The notes under the pieces: model-generated
What the model was told of the DNA's origin: nothing
Seen by the model: the letters and a program-made list of their open reading frames with translations, nothing else
Database searches by the model: none
Position numbers and translations under genes: made by a program
From: Natrononativus amylolyticus
GTDB lineage: Archaea > Halobacteriota > Halobacteria > Halobacteriales > Natrialbaceae
Direction of reading: 5' to 3'
NCBI RefSeq assembly: GCF_024362525.1
Contig: NZ_CP101458.1
Location: 372,001-436,000, forward strand
Length of the DNA stretch: 64,000 bases
Part shown: piece after piece, positions 9,609 to 17,883 of the stretch
Position numbering within the stretch: the stretch's first letter is position 1
Layout of the letters: every line of letters starts with the position of its first letter

Positions 9609-9615
9609 TATAAAA
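9609..9615 (+). promoter_or_regulatory. TATA box of M23 copy 2
   Basis: TATAAAA lies 36-42 bases upstream of the ATG at 9651, with GAGGCGAG just before the start acting as a possible ribosome-binding site. It sits in the divergent gap shared with the D-aminoacylase operon. Confidence 0.6.
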
Positions 9616-9650
9616 CGGTCGCGCAGACTAGTGCCGGGTAGAGGCGAGAG

Positions 9651-11030
9651 ATGGATCGACGAACGCTACTGAAAATGGCGACCATACCCGCTGTTTTCGT
9701 CGGGGGCTACGCGGCCGTGACGCAGACTTCGCTCATCTTCGACGAGGAGGTCCCCGACCCTGCTTCCCAGTACTTTCACCCCCTCACGACTGACGCGGAC
9801 GGCGGCGATTCGGTGCCGGCTTCGTTCGAACGTGTGTTTTCGTCCGCCGACACCGAGCTGGACGTTGATCTCGATCACGCACGTCGTCGAGAGGACGCTG
9901 AAGAGTGCTTACGGCTTCGACGACACGGTGCCGGCACTACCGGCCTCCACTGGACCGATGTTCCTGCAACGGAATCCATCGAACTGTTCAGCGTCTGGCG
10001 AAGCGAACAGGACTCACCTGCCGTTAACCGGCTAAAATCCCTCGCCCTCATTTCGGACGATGAAGGCGCTGCCATCCTCGGCGGGATGGCAGACGACGCT
10101 CGAGGAACCATCGCCCAATTCGACTCTGATCGCACCGACCTCGATCGTAGCGACGAGGGGGCGATCAGGCCGCGAACGGCTATCGCCCACCGATTCCGAG
10201 TCGTGGATGATGCGGCGTGGCTTAAAATCTGGGAGTGGGGTGATCGTGAACCCCGTGAGTGGACACTCGGGCCCGTCCCAGTCGACCTCGAACATGCGGG
10301 TGGAGTAGGGTTACTCGCCCCCGGTGCCCCGGACGACGAAACCGAAATCGTCGTCTGGGAACTCGGCGCCGTCACGGACTGCTGTGAGTCACACCACTGG
10401 GCCCCGACTCGAGACCCCGAGTTGGATTTCATGTCCTATCCCGAGGAACTCACGCACCCGCTGCCAGTCGACGACCACGACATCTGGTATCCGGACGGCT
10501 GGGATGAAACGCGGGACGGTGGCTCGAGAATCCATCGTGCGGTTGACGCGTACGAAGACTGGCCCGATCCAGTCACGGGAGCGAAGGTGTACGCTGCGCG
10601 AAGCGGAACGATACGTGACTGGATGGCCGGCCATCCAGATTCTTCAGGTGGCACACCGATCACACCCGGGTCTGGTGGTGGGTATCAGATCCACATCGAC
10701 AGTCCGGATGGGAAGTACCGATACTGCTACCTGCACCTCGGCAACGACGAAGCGGGCGCCCACGAAGACGCGTTCGCCCCTCATCCGGAGGAGGACCGGA
10801 CGCTCGGGCCGGGTGACACCGTCGAGCGCGGCCAGCACATCGGCTGGCTCGGCGAGTCCGGCGTCACCGGCTCGGGCCCTCACCTCCACTTCGAAATCCG
10901 GGACCTCAGTGGGGCGCTAACCGATGACCAACCTTCCGATTTCGACGACCTGGGGAACACCATGGGGCCACGATACGATCCGTATCCACCGCTCAAAGAC
11001 GCCGAGCGACGACGAGACGTTCCCGGATAG
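9651..11030 (+). CDS. Tat-exported M23 family metallopeptidase (copy 2)
   Basis: 459 residues. RRTLLK at residues 3-8 followed by a hydrophobic stretch indicates Tat or similar export. Residues about 40-240 form the same beta-sandwich domain as in copy 1. The M23 domain has its zinc motif HRAVD in GGSRIHRAVD and the HLHFEIR motif near the C-terminus. It is a full-length paralogue of the protein at 656-2122, shorter by a linker. It is divergently transcribed from the D-aminoacylase and peptide transporter operon, so the two peptidases flank that operon. Inference: the exported endopeptidases release peptides that the transporter takes up. Confidence 0.9.
   Translation: MDRRTLLKMATIPAVFVGGYAAVTQTSLIFDEEVPDPASQYFHPLTTDADGGDSVPASFERVFSSADTELDVDLDHARRREDAEECLRLRRHGAGTTGLHWTDVPATESIELFSVWRSEQDSPAVNRLKSLALISDDEGAAILGGMADDARGTIAQFDSDRTDLDRSDEGAIRPRTAIAHRFRVVDDAAWLKIWEWGDREPREWTLGPVPVDLEHAGGVGLLAPGAPDDETEIVVWELGAVTDCCESHHWAPTRDPELDFMSYPEELTHPLPVDDHDIWYPDGWDETRDGGSRIHRAVDAYEDWPDPVTGAKVYAARSGTIRDWMAGHPDSSGGTPITPGSGGGYQIHIDSPDGKYRYCYLHLGNDEAGAHEDAFAPHPEEDRTLGPGDTVERGQHIGWLGESGVTGSGPHLHFEIRDLSGALTDDQPSDFDDLGNTMGPRYDPYPPLKDAERRRDVPG
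10785..10904. repeat. 120-bp perfect inverted repeat, arm 2
   Basis: Exact reverse complement of 788-907, inside the second M23 gene. The two arms face each other across about 9.9 kb that contains the whole peptide transporter operon, so recombination between them would invert that segment. Confidence 0.95.
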
Positions 11031-11126
11031 GCCTGTCGACGCGGTCGACCCAACTGACGAGGAGAACGGACAGCCTCCTGCGACGAGAACGTCCCAGATA
11101 ACTACTCACAGACAGAGCTGTCGATG

Positions 11127-11630
11127 TTAGTCGTCGTCACCAATCTCTTCGACGATAATCACGCCGGTCATCCCGTCGTCTTCGTGTGACTCGCACACGT
11201 ACTCGTACTCGCCAGCGATATCGAACATGAACTCAAACTCATCTCCCTCATCTAATGTTCCCGACCCCTCTTCCCAGGTGGCGTCCTCCGGAATATCGGT
11301 GGGTGTAACCGCATGTCCGTCCGAATCCCACACCCACTCGAATAGCGCTCCCTGTTCAACTGTTACCTCCTCTGGCTCAAAGACGTTCTCGCCATCGGGG
11401 CCAACGACGACCTCAGCATCCGCATCCCCGGTGAACTCGACTTCATCGTCCTCGCCCGTATCATCCGTTCTGCTTTCGTCTGTATCGTCCTCACCTGCAC
11501 CGCCCGCATCGTCTTCAGCGCTGGAATCGTCCGCTTGTCCTTCTGCATCGTCCGTACAACCTGCAATAGCTCCGATAACAGCTATAGAGAGCCCGGACAT
11601 CGTTCGCCGCCTGGTCAGTCTGCCTTGCAT
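11127..11630 (-). CDS. halocyanin-like blue copper lipoprotein
   Basis: 167 residues. The N-terminus RRRTMSGL plus a hydrophobic stretch ending in AIAGC gives a Tat signal with lipobox, so Cys25 is likely lipidated. A long Asp/Glu/Ser/Thr linker (about residues 26-65) spaces the domain from the membrane. The cupredoxin domain carries type 1 copper ligands: His in SDGHAV, then Cys, His and Met in YVCESHEDDGM. Haloarchaeal halocyanins are membrane-anchored electron carriers. The gene converges on M23 copy 2 and stands alone. The electron-transfer partner cannot be told from the context. Confidence 0.9.
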   Translation of the reverse strand: MQGRLTRRRTMSGLSIAVIGAIAGCTDDAEGQADDSSAEDDAGGAGEDDTDESRTDDTGEDDEVEFTGDADAEVVVGPDGENVFEPEEVTVEQGALFEWVWDSDGHAVTPTDIPEDATWEEGSGTLDEGDEFEFMFDIAGEYEYVCESHEDDGMTGVIIVEEIGDDD

Positions 11631-11639
11631 AAAAGAGCG

Positions 11640-12180
11640 ACTCTCAGGTCAATAAATAGTATGCGTACCTCATAATGGAGGGGTCCCGCCGGCTTTTCGG
11701 TCCCACCATGGCGGAGGTTCGAAGCCACGTCTTGCGGTTAACCTCACTAATCGGCATTTTCGACGAAGTTGGACGGTTCTGAGATTCACAGACTGTCCCT
11801 GATCTAGCCAGACACTTCCAGTATCGTCGTATCACCGGACTACTTTGGGGTCGACATCGGGAACGCGAAGCGTGATGTCGACCTCAGATTTCGGAGCAAT
11901 CACATCGGCCGACTGGTCGAAGTCGCAGGTCACAGGGTGGTCGAATGTCACCACTATGCAGGTTGGCTGAATAGAATGGATGCCGTGTCGGAATCACGAT
12001 ACGAATTGTTCGTATTTGGATCGTAGCCCTGCGAATCGCCCCTCGTGACCCCGACCCGATCGGGTAGGTACATTCGAGTACCGAGCCCTAGATGATGTAT
12101 TTATTGACTATTGCCCGAAATGGTGCCGATGAGGTGACAGTCAATTGAGGAGAAAACCCTAGATGGCTTCGAACCCGATG
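11640..12180. other. gene-poor stretch with possible degraded coding remnants
   Basis: About 540 bases without a clear gene, lower in GC. An inverted repeat GGTCGACATC / GATGTCGACC (11849-11858 and 11874-11883, 15-base loop) lies inside. On the minus strand 11832-11954 could encode a 40-residue acidic peptide (VVTFDHPVTCDFDQ start), and on the plus strand a 24-codon frame begins at 11708. Neither has a convincing ribosome-binding site or recognisable homology. The stretch is best viewed as eroded accessory DNA next to the integrase scar. Confidence 0.4.
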
Positions 12181-12182
12181 GA

Positions 12183-12389
12183 ATGCCCGTAACCGATCTC
12201 GAGGGACGCGTCCTGCACGATACCGAAGCCAACGAACTGCTCCGGGTCATCGAGACGACGCCGACCGAGGTGACCGTCCGCCCGATCGAGGGCGATGACT
12301 CCGACGAGACCACGGTTCGCGTCCACGGTGGGCGGGGACTCCGGTCGGGGGAATACATCGTGAAGTCGCCGGACGCAGAGTTCGAGTAG
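12183..12389 (+). CDS. small acidic hypothetical protein
   Basis: 68 residues, strongly acidic, predicted mostly beta (LLRVIETTPTEVTVRPIEG, TTVRVHGGRGL). It has a normal haloarchaeal composition and GC-rich third positions, unlike the opposite strand, which reads as Arg/Ser-rich shadow. I do not recognise the family. It lies in the scar region between the halocyanin gene and the broken integrase, so it could be a surviving piece of an integrated element or an independent small gene. Confidence 0.4.
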   Translation: MPVTDLEGRVLHDTEANELLRVIETTPTEVTVRPIEGDDSDETTVRVHGGRGLRSGEYIVKSPDAEFE

Positions 12390-12532
12390 CGACGCGTTCC
12401 CCGTCGAACCGAGGTCTCGAACCCGGAGCAGACGCCTCGAGTAGTGCCAATCTCGGGCGGCGGTCTCATGAAGAGGGCGACCGATACCGAAGACGTTCGA
12501 AGGAGGGCGATGGCAGAGCGGCTAGCTCGAGC

Positions 12533-12697
12533 GTGAACGGCGAATACACGCTTCGATCGGTCGAGGTGGCGACGAACGCGGCCACGAGATCGTATGAGAA
12601 CTACGTCGACGCATTCGAGGAAAGCGTGCGTCGGTACCTGCGGGAAGTCGGATACCCTGCCGAGCACGACTCCGAGAGCGGACTCGAGGCCCGATAG
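12533..12697 (+). CDS. small hypothetical protein, GTG start
   Basis: 54 codons from a GTG at 12533 that overlaps the stop of an 8-codon frame (ATG at 12510, preceded by GGAGG). The product has a helical segment with the sequence TRSYENYVDAFEESVRRYLREVGY and an acidic tail. The composition is haloarchaeal and the helix looks genuine, but no family is recognised. It could be a remnant of a longer gene. Confidence 0.35.
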   Translation: MNGEYTLRSVEVATNAATRSYENYVDAFEESVRRYLREVGYPAEHDSESGLEAR

Positions 12698-12919
12698 GTG
12701 AGTCGCCCATCGGTAGCCATGTGGGGTGCGCAGCGGTTCGACAGCAGCTACCCCGGTGACTCGACGTTCGAGTTCACGGTCGAGCGCTCTCTGCGGGCGT
12801 ACACGCCGCCATCAGGATTCGAGAGAACGGGTCGGAACCGAAGTTCGACCACAAAAAACGGGCACTGGCGTTCGGATAACGCGTCCGGATTCGATGAACG
12901 CCGCATCCGGTTCGCTTCG

Positions 12920-13429
12920 CTACCGACCGCGCTCGAACGCGACCGGGAATCGCGTCGCCAGAACGGCATCGGCATCGGCCTCGGCGATCCCCCAGTAGAC
13001 GAACCGGTACTCGCCCGAGAGGAGCGGCCGAAGGCGGGTGAACTGGTCTTCGATCTCGAAGCCGCGCGGATGGATCGAGAGGTCCCACGTCACCGCGTCG
13101 TCCGGGTCGAGGGTGACTCGGCCGGACGGTTCGTAAGCGTCGGGATTGCCGAAGAGCGTCACCCACTCGCGCTCGCCGACCCGCTGCTGGAGGGCGATCG
13201 GCTCCCGCCCCCAAACCGCGACTGGTTCCGGCCGGTCGTTTCGCAGTGCGATTCGGTAATCGGTGCGCAGGCCGTCCGGGTAGGTCGTCGTCTCGACGGT
13301 GAGACGCAGCGTCGAACCACCGGGGTCGATCGCCAGTTCGTCTTCCTCGAGTGGGTAGGTCCAGCAGTTGTTGGTAGTCCCGCGGTCTTATTCGGGGTTT
13401 CCCGTGTGAGAAGTCGCGGAGAGGTAGTC
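12920..13429 (-). pseudogene. 5'-truncated gene (beta-sandwich, probably surface protein)
   Basis: An open minus-strand frame of about 150 codons encodes an acidic, beta-rich sequence: TNNCWTYPLEEDELAI near the start, then TLRLTVETTTYPDG, EWVTLFGNPDAY and YRFVYWGIAEAD. It reads as a normal haloarchaeal domain, but there is no ATG or GTG at its beginning; the first in-frame GTG (13162) would remove half of the domain. The frame runs straight into the end of the broken integrase at 13430. I infer that the N-terminus, likely a signal or lipobox region, was lost when the element inserted or decayed. Confidence 0.6.
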
Positions 13430-13870
13430 TCAATCCGAATACTGGTGTCGCACTGGCAGTATCGTGGCGAGGTACTCGAGAATCGCCTCCGCGCGGTCGC
13501 GATCGAGCATCACGTCCCGCACGTTCTCCTTGTCCTTGAGGTCAGGCGAGAGCACCTTCTCGCTCAGATCGGGCTTCACGGCGTCGATCGTCTCGAGGAA
13601 GCGGACGAACACGCGAAGCGTGTCCATCTGGGTCTTCTCGGTGACGGGCGCGAGGCCGCTGTTGAAGTCGCGCCGCCAGAGGCGGAACTCATGGAGGTTG
13701 CGAACCGTGAGGTCGTTCAGGTTGTCGATCTCCTTCTCGTCGGTACACCAGCGCACGAAGTGGCCGAGCCGGGATCGGTGCGATCGGAGCGTCGCTTCGG
13801 TCACTTCGCGTCACCGATTATCGAGGCACAGTTCGAGAGCGTCATCTGGAGCGATGGGTTCGAGTTCATC
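13430..13870 (-). pseudogene. XerC/D-type tyrosine recombinase (integrase), N-terminal remnant
   Basis: The minus strand encodes the SAM-like core-binding domain of a haloarchaeal phage-type integrase: DELEPIAPDDALEL, then TLRSHRSRLGHFVRWC, EIDNLNDLTVRNLHEFRLWRRD and SPDLKDKENVRDVML. Three defects are visible. There is no start codon in frame before DELEPIAP. A TGA at 13811-13813 interrupts the frame between LDNR and REVTEATLR. The frame ends at RHQYSD before the catalytic domain, so the R-H-R-Y active site is missing. It is a clear pseudogene and marks an old integration. Confidence 0.85.
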
Positions 13871-14328
13871 GTGGTGCGTGGTTGGCTCGGCGTACCCGAA
13901 CGGAGGCCGATCGCGCGTCGCATCGGTGTCGTCGCGTTATTCCGGATCTGTGACGGGCCGGAAATTACCCCTTCTGCGCCCATCCTGCCGCGTGACACCC
14001 GGGAGCCACATGGCGGCGCCGACCTGCTTATGACACCATTCCCGTGCTCGAGGGAGTACATCACGCTGTGATATAACCGTGTACGAGAACTGGGGCCTAT
14101 TCGTCACCGGTCTCCGTAGCCACTCGAACAGCGGAAATTCGGAAACGATTCGGCCGAGGTTAAGGGCGATCTCACCTGATTATCGGTTTGGCTTCGAGGT
14201 CGCCGCATACACTGGTTGCCGAATCTACTACGAACCTGGTCGATTATTGCGACAGTTACCGTCGGTTCGCGAGCAGAGCGACTATCGTGGACCGACGTTG
14301 TTTTCGTCGCAGGCGTCGAACGTCGAGT

Positions 14329-14421
14329 ATGAACCTCCCACTGTATTCTACGGTCCTGCTGTTCGTCATCGTCGGCCTCTCCCTTCTCGCGTTATTGTAT
14401 ATTTCCCTCAACTGGGACTGA
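14329..14421 (+). CDS. possible 30-residue single-span membrane peptide
   Basis: ATG at 14329 opens 30 codons that encode a short polar start (MNLPLY), one hydrophobic span (TVLLFVIVGLSLLALLYIS) and a short NWD tail. It is followed after 98 bases by the CHAT-like gene. No strong ribosome-binding site is visible. The hydrophobic pattern is suggestive but a chance frame cannot be excluded. Confidence 0.3.
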   Translation: MNLPLYSTVLLFVIVGLSLLALLYISLNWD

Positions 14422-14519
14422 ACCCGATAGCCGTGAGGGAGTCCGCTCTCGCGGGTAGACTCGAGTCACCGGTGGGCGAACCGTGGAACCTATATTCCTA
14501 CAGTAGTTCCATACTGTCA

Positions 14520-16574
14520 ATGGCTGTGGATGTCGTTGATGAAGGACCGATCACCTTCACAGTAGACGACGCAACCATTCGCGTTCAGGATCGTATCGAA
14601 GGTCAAACCTTCCAGTTAGCTGCGTCCGGTGACCTATCACCCCAACCGGCTCTTACCGATCTGTTCGTATTTCCCGTCGATAGTGCAATCTCGATTACTA
14701 CGACGGAACTCGAACTCGATCCTCACTTTGATGCGTATATACGGGATGAAGATGGGACGCATCTCGGTGGATTCGAGATAGGTGAACAATCATTTTCCGT
14801 CGGAACGTACTTTATCGAATTGACTGGAAGGATGAAGATCTACCTTCGAATAAGTGATGCTGGATTTTCTGCAACGTGTTCGGACCTCTTCTCGAACGAT
14901 GCTTCACTCAATATCTCGTTCGATTCAGCGAGCACAGTTTCGGTCGGTGCCCGGTCCCTTCATACTCGTCCGCAAGATACCATTACAACCTCGAATGAAC
15001 CGGACGCGATGATGGAAGCGATCTCCTATCTTGGTTCCTCGATAAAAGAGTTCTCTTGTGAACGATCGTGGCCGTCAATTCGGGGACATCCCCCACTGAT
15101 TGAACTGAGCGATTCTCTCGAGATCCCTCCAGCACTTACCAAGCCCGAAACAGGCATAACGATCAGCGTACCTCCGACGCGTGCCGATATTTACCGAATC
15201 GCTCCGCTCGTTTTCTATCTCGGTGCTGACGTAGAACCCGGCGACCGAGCCGCAATTCACTTAGACAACGGATACACGGAACCGTTACGGTCATCACATC
15301 TCTCACTGGATGAATCAGTTGACCGTCTTCTCGACACATGTATACTTATGGACTCGTTAGTACGAATCGGCGGGTACTACACGTGTTCGCGCAGAGAATA
15401 TCGGGAACTTGCGCCCGAATTACCGTTCTATCCACCGAACCTGTACAGTGAATCTCTATCCGATCAACTCATCGAGTATCTAGAGGTCCCGTTTTCAGTT
15501 ATCGAACCGTATCTACCTGAAAGACCACTAACGACTGTTCTCCACTCTGGCGAATCCCACGTCAAATTCCTTCCGTACTTGTGCAACAAGCTTGCTAAGA
15601 TCCGCGTTGAGGAAGTAGAGACCGCAACGGAACTAGATACATCTCGAACACAACCGACGGCGACTCCTCACGGACACGTACCCGGTTCACCGGAATCCGC
15701 ATATCTCGTTCACGACTCGTTTATAAATTCCCTCTCAAACCGGCCCACGACCCAAGACCGGGCCAGATTCACGTTCATAATCTCTGAAAGAGGTAGGAGA
15801 GGGTTTCAGGAGTCCATCTCCGAACATCCGATGTACGTTACTGCAGACGAGGCTGTTTCGACGATCATAGACAAACCGACAAAACGAGAACTCAAACGAG
15901 TACTTACCGACGAGAGCGACTTCTTACATTGCGATTTAGCAGTCGTTGATGATGGGTTTGAATGCGTAGATGGTGTACTCCCGGTAGACGAAATCGAGAC
16001 CGTAAGCACCAAATTCATCTCGGTCAGTGGGTGTAACGAACCTGATATCGGCGTTTCGCTCGTTGAAAAAGGTGCGGTTGCCGGGATCTGCACAGCGAGT
16101 TCGCCGTCGTCTCTCGAACTGATTCGACTATCTGGTTATCTGAGACGAGGGTTCTCCCCTGCGATGAGTGCCCAGCTCGCAGAATTATCTGCGAGCACTT
16201 CGTATCGATTTTTCGGCGATCCGACGTATACAGTAGTGGCTAACGGATCCGGGCATCTTCCAGTCTGTATGAACGTCACCTCGACCGGACTTGATACTCA
16301 TTCGGTCGACATCTATTATCAACCTACCGACCGATACTGGATCGGGAGCACCTCTACCGTTTACGATGAGTCCTCTGCCGGATCCTATCAGCTATGTGGT
16401 TCTACGATCGAACAACCGCACTCCTACACTACACCTGAAATCGTCTCGTGTCTCGAGGACGATGATTTCGTTGTCAGACTCAATGGGAGTACGTACCACG
16501 GCGAAGTGCCTCCCTCGGAATCGCTAGTCCGAAACTCCGCTAGAAGTGTGCTCTCTGATTCCCAAAAACAATAA
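14520..16574 (+). CDS. large CHAT-like (caspase-like) protein, low GC
   Basis: 684 residues from the ATG at 14520. I chose this start because MAVDVVDEGPITFTVDD aligns with the start of the paralogue at 46947; the open frame extends further upstream but that part lacks similarity. The shared core includes RGHPPLIELSDSLEIPP and RIAPLVFYLGADV. The C-terminal third has the layout of a CHAT domain: FLHCDLAVVDDGFECVDGVL (His470), then a strand and SVSGCNEPDIGVSLVEKGAVAGI (Cys505). The usual GH after the first strand is missing, so catalysis is doubtful. CHAT domains are caspase-clan proteases found in signalling and defence. GC is much lower than in the paralogue (about 42-50% in lines I counted), suggesting transfer. 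Confidence 0.7.
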   Translation: MAVDVVDEGPITFTVDDATIRVQDRIEGQTFQLAASGDLSPQPALTDLFVFPVDSAISITTTELELDPHFDAYIRDEDGTHLGGFEIGEQSFSVGTYFIELTGRMKIYLRISDAGFSATCSDLFSNDASLNISFDSASTVSVGARSLHTRPQDTITTSNEPDAMMEAISYLGSSIKEFSCERSWPSIRGHPPLIELSDSLEIPPALTKPETGITISVPPTRADIYRIAPLVFYLGADVEPGDRAAIHLDNGYTEPLRSSHLSLDESVDRLLDTCILMDSLVRIGGYYTCSRREYRELAPELPFYPPNLYSESLSDQLIEYLEVPFSVIEPYLPERPLTTVLHSGESHVKFLPYLCNKLAKIRVEEVETATELDTSRTQPTATPHGHVPGSPESAYLVHDSFINSLSNRPTTQDRARFTFIISERGRRGFQESISEHPMYVTADEAVSTIIDKPTKRELKRVLTDESDFLHCDLAVVDDGFECVDGVLPVDEIETVSTKFISVSGCNEPDIGVSLVEKGAVAGICTASSPSSLELIRLSGYLRRGFSPAMSAQLAELSASTSYRFFGDPTYTVVANGSGHLPVCMNVTSTGLDTHSVDIYYQPTDRYWIGSTSTVYDESSAGSYQLCGSTIEQPHSYTTPEIVSCLEDDDFVVRLNGSTYHGEVPPSESLVRNSARSVLSDSQKQ

Positions 16575-16684
16575 CAGGATAACAATTCGCGCATTCCTCG
16601 TGCGTAGGCGCCAATCACTGAGTTACAGCATACGCAAGCCAAAGGACAAGGGAACCAACCGTGGTCCGACTTTTTGGATAACCG

Positions 16685-17437
16685 ATGGTCGAAGACGACG
16701 CCACTCAGAGAGGGGACGATGCTGACTCGAGCGAACCAACAACTGACAACTCGGCTCGACTGTTGCCAGACGGTGGTGAAGACGAGTCCGACGAGGAAAC
16801 GGAAGACGAAGAGGCCGACGAACCGGCAGACGACGAAGAAACGCAAGAAGAGGAGGAAACGGAGGACGAAGAGGCCGAAGAGGAGGAGGCGGACGAGGAA
16901 ACGGAAGACGCCGAGGAGGACGAGTCCGAAGAAAGCGAGGAAGACGCCGAGGAGGGTGCGGATCTCGTTCACCTCGACCTCGAGGGACTGTTCCTCGACG
17001 TGCTGGGTCTCGAGGTCGACCTGAACGAGGTCGTCCTCAACGTCTCCGCACAGCCGGGATCGAACCGACTGCTCGGCAATCTGCTGTCGGCGGTGTCGGG
17101 ACTACTCGACTCCGTCCCCGGGTCGCTGCTCGACGGCGCGAAGGACTCGATTCTCGGATTCCTCGGCGACCTATTCGGCGGTAGCGAGGACGAAGACGGC
17201 GAATCGGATGGCCCCGGTGCCGTTCGCAACGCGCTCTCCTCGATCGCAGAGCGGATCCGCGAGGCACTCACGAACGTGGTCCAGCAGCTGCCACTCGAGG
17301 AGATCATCGCCGGTGTCGTTCGGGAGCTGGTCAGCCAGTTGCTCGATAAACCGGCGTCGGCGATGGACGAGGTGACCGGCGACTCGGAGTCCGAAGAGTC
17401 CGAGGAAGACGAGCAGGAAGCGGAGGCCGAAGCATGA
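16685..17437 (+). CDS. acidic protein with hydrophobic LDLEGLFLDVLGLEVDL block (operon gene 1)
   Basis: 250 residues. Residues about 1-95 are a very acidic, low-complexity Glu/Asp tract. Then comes DLEGLFLDVLGLEVDLNEV and PGSNRLLGNLLSAVSGLLD, a hydrophobic block that recurs in many uncharacterised bacterial and archaeal proteins, followed by two amphipathic helices (SSIAERIREALTNVV, IIAGVVRELVSQLLD) and another acidic tail. There is no signal peptide. It heads a four-gene operon: its stop overlaps the next start by 4 bases. The function is unknown. The hydrophobic block might self-assemble or insert in membranes, while the acidic tracts keep it soluble in high salt; that is inference. Confidence 0.75.
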   Translation: MVEDDATQRGDDADSSEPTTDNSARLLPDGGEDESDEETEDEEADEPADDEETQEEEETEDEEAEEEEADEETEDAEEDESEESEEDAEEGADLVHLDLEGLFLDVLGLEVDLNEVVLNVSAQPGSNRLLGNLLSAVSGLLDSVPGSLLDGAKDSILGFLGDLFGGSEDEDGESDGPGAVRNALSSIAERIREALTNVVQQLPLEEIIAGVVRELVSQLLDKPASAMDEVTGDSESEESEEDEQEAEAEA

Positions 17438-17844
17438 GCGAGGAGTCGGTCGTCGACCGGCTCGATTATGAACAGATCGTCGAGGAGATCGACGTCGAGA
17501 ACATCCTCGAGGGAACCGAGTGGGAGGGCGCCGTCGACGACGAGCACCCGCTCGGCGAACAACTCGGCGGGAAGATCGGCGAGGTCGTCGGTCGGATGAT
17601 CGGCGAGGCGGTCGGCCAGATGCTCGGCGAGATGCTGATCCAGAAGATCCTCGAGAGCGGAGACGGTGAAGCCGACGATTCCGAATCTGACGAGGCGGAC
17701 GGCGACGCGGACGACGCCGACAGCGACGAGGAGGAAAGTGACGAGTCCGAGAACGGTGACGGAGAAAACGGTGAGGCCGAGGACGACGAGAGCGACGAGG
17801 AGTCCGACGACGACGAAGACGACCAGGACGATGACTCGGAGTGA
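17434..17844 (+). CDS. acidic glycine-zipper protein (operon gene 2)
   Basis: 136 residues. An N-terminal helix (ESVVDRLDYEQIVEEIDVENIL) is followed by a regular glycine zipper from about residue 44: Gly recurs every fourth position in LGGKIGEVVGRMIGEAVGQMLGE. The C-terminal half is a Glu/Asp/Ser tract. Glycine zippers let helices pack closely and occur in membrane channels, pore-forming toxins and oligomers. The start overlaps the stop of gene 1 (ATGA). It looks paralogous to the next protein in N-terminal helix plus zipper arrangement. No family or function is recognised. Confidence 0.8.
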   Translation: MSEESVVDRLDYEQIVEEIDVENILEGTEWEGAVDDEHPLGEQLGGKIGEVVGRMIGEAVGQMLGEMLIQKILESGDGEADDSESDEADGDADDADSDEEESDESENGDGENGEAEDDESDEESDDDEDDQDDDSE

Positions 17845-17883
17845 GCCCGTCGGGGTGACGCTCCGGCCTGCGAGGTGGTCGCC

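Noticed and set aside
11849-11883. Operator at the 10-bp inverted repeat
   Set aside because: No gene with a supported start is positioned to be controlled by it, and the palindrome may be a by-product of coding repeats (VDI/DVD).
12698-14071. Long plus-strand open frame across the integrase scar
   Set aside because: It is antisense to the recognisable integrase and truncated-gene sequences, has no ribosome-binding site and an Arg/Val-rich shadow composition.
16685-17437. Gas-vesicle gene cluster
   Set aside because: No GvpA-type small hydrophobic structural protein is present; the acidic proteins do not match Gvp families.
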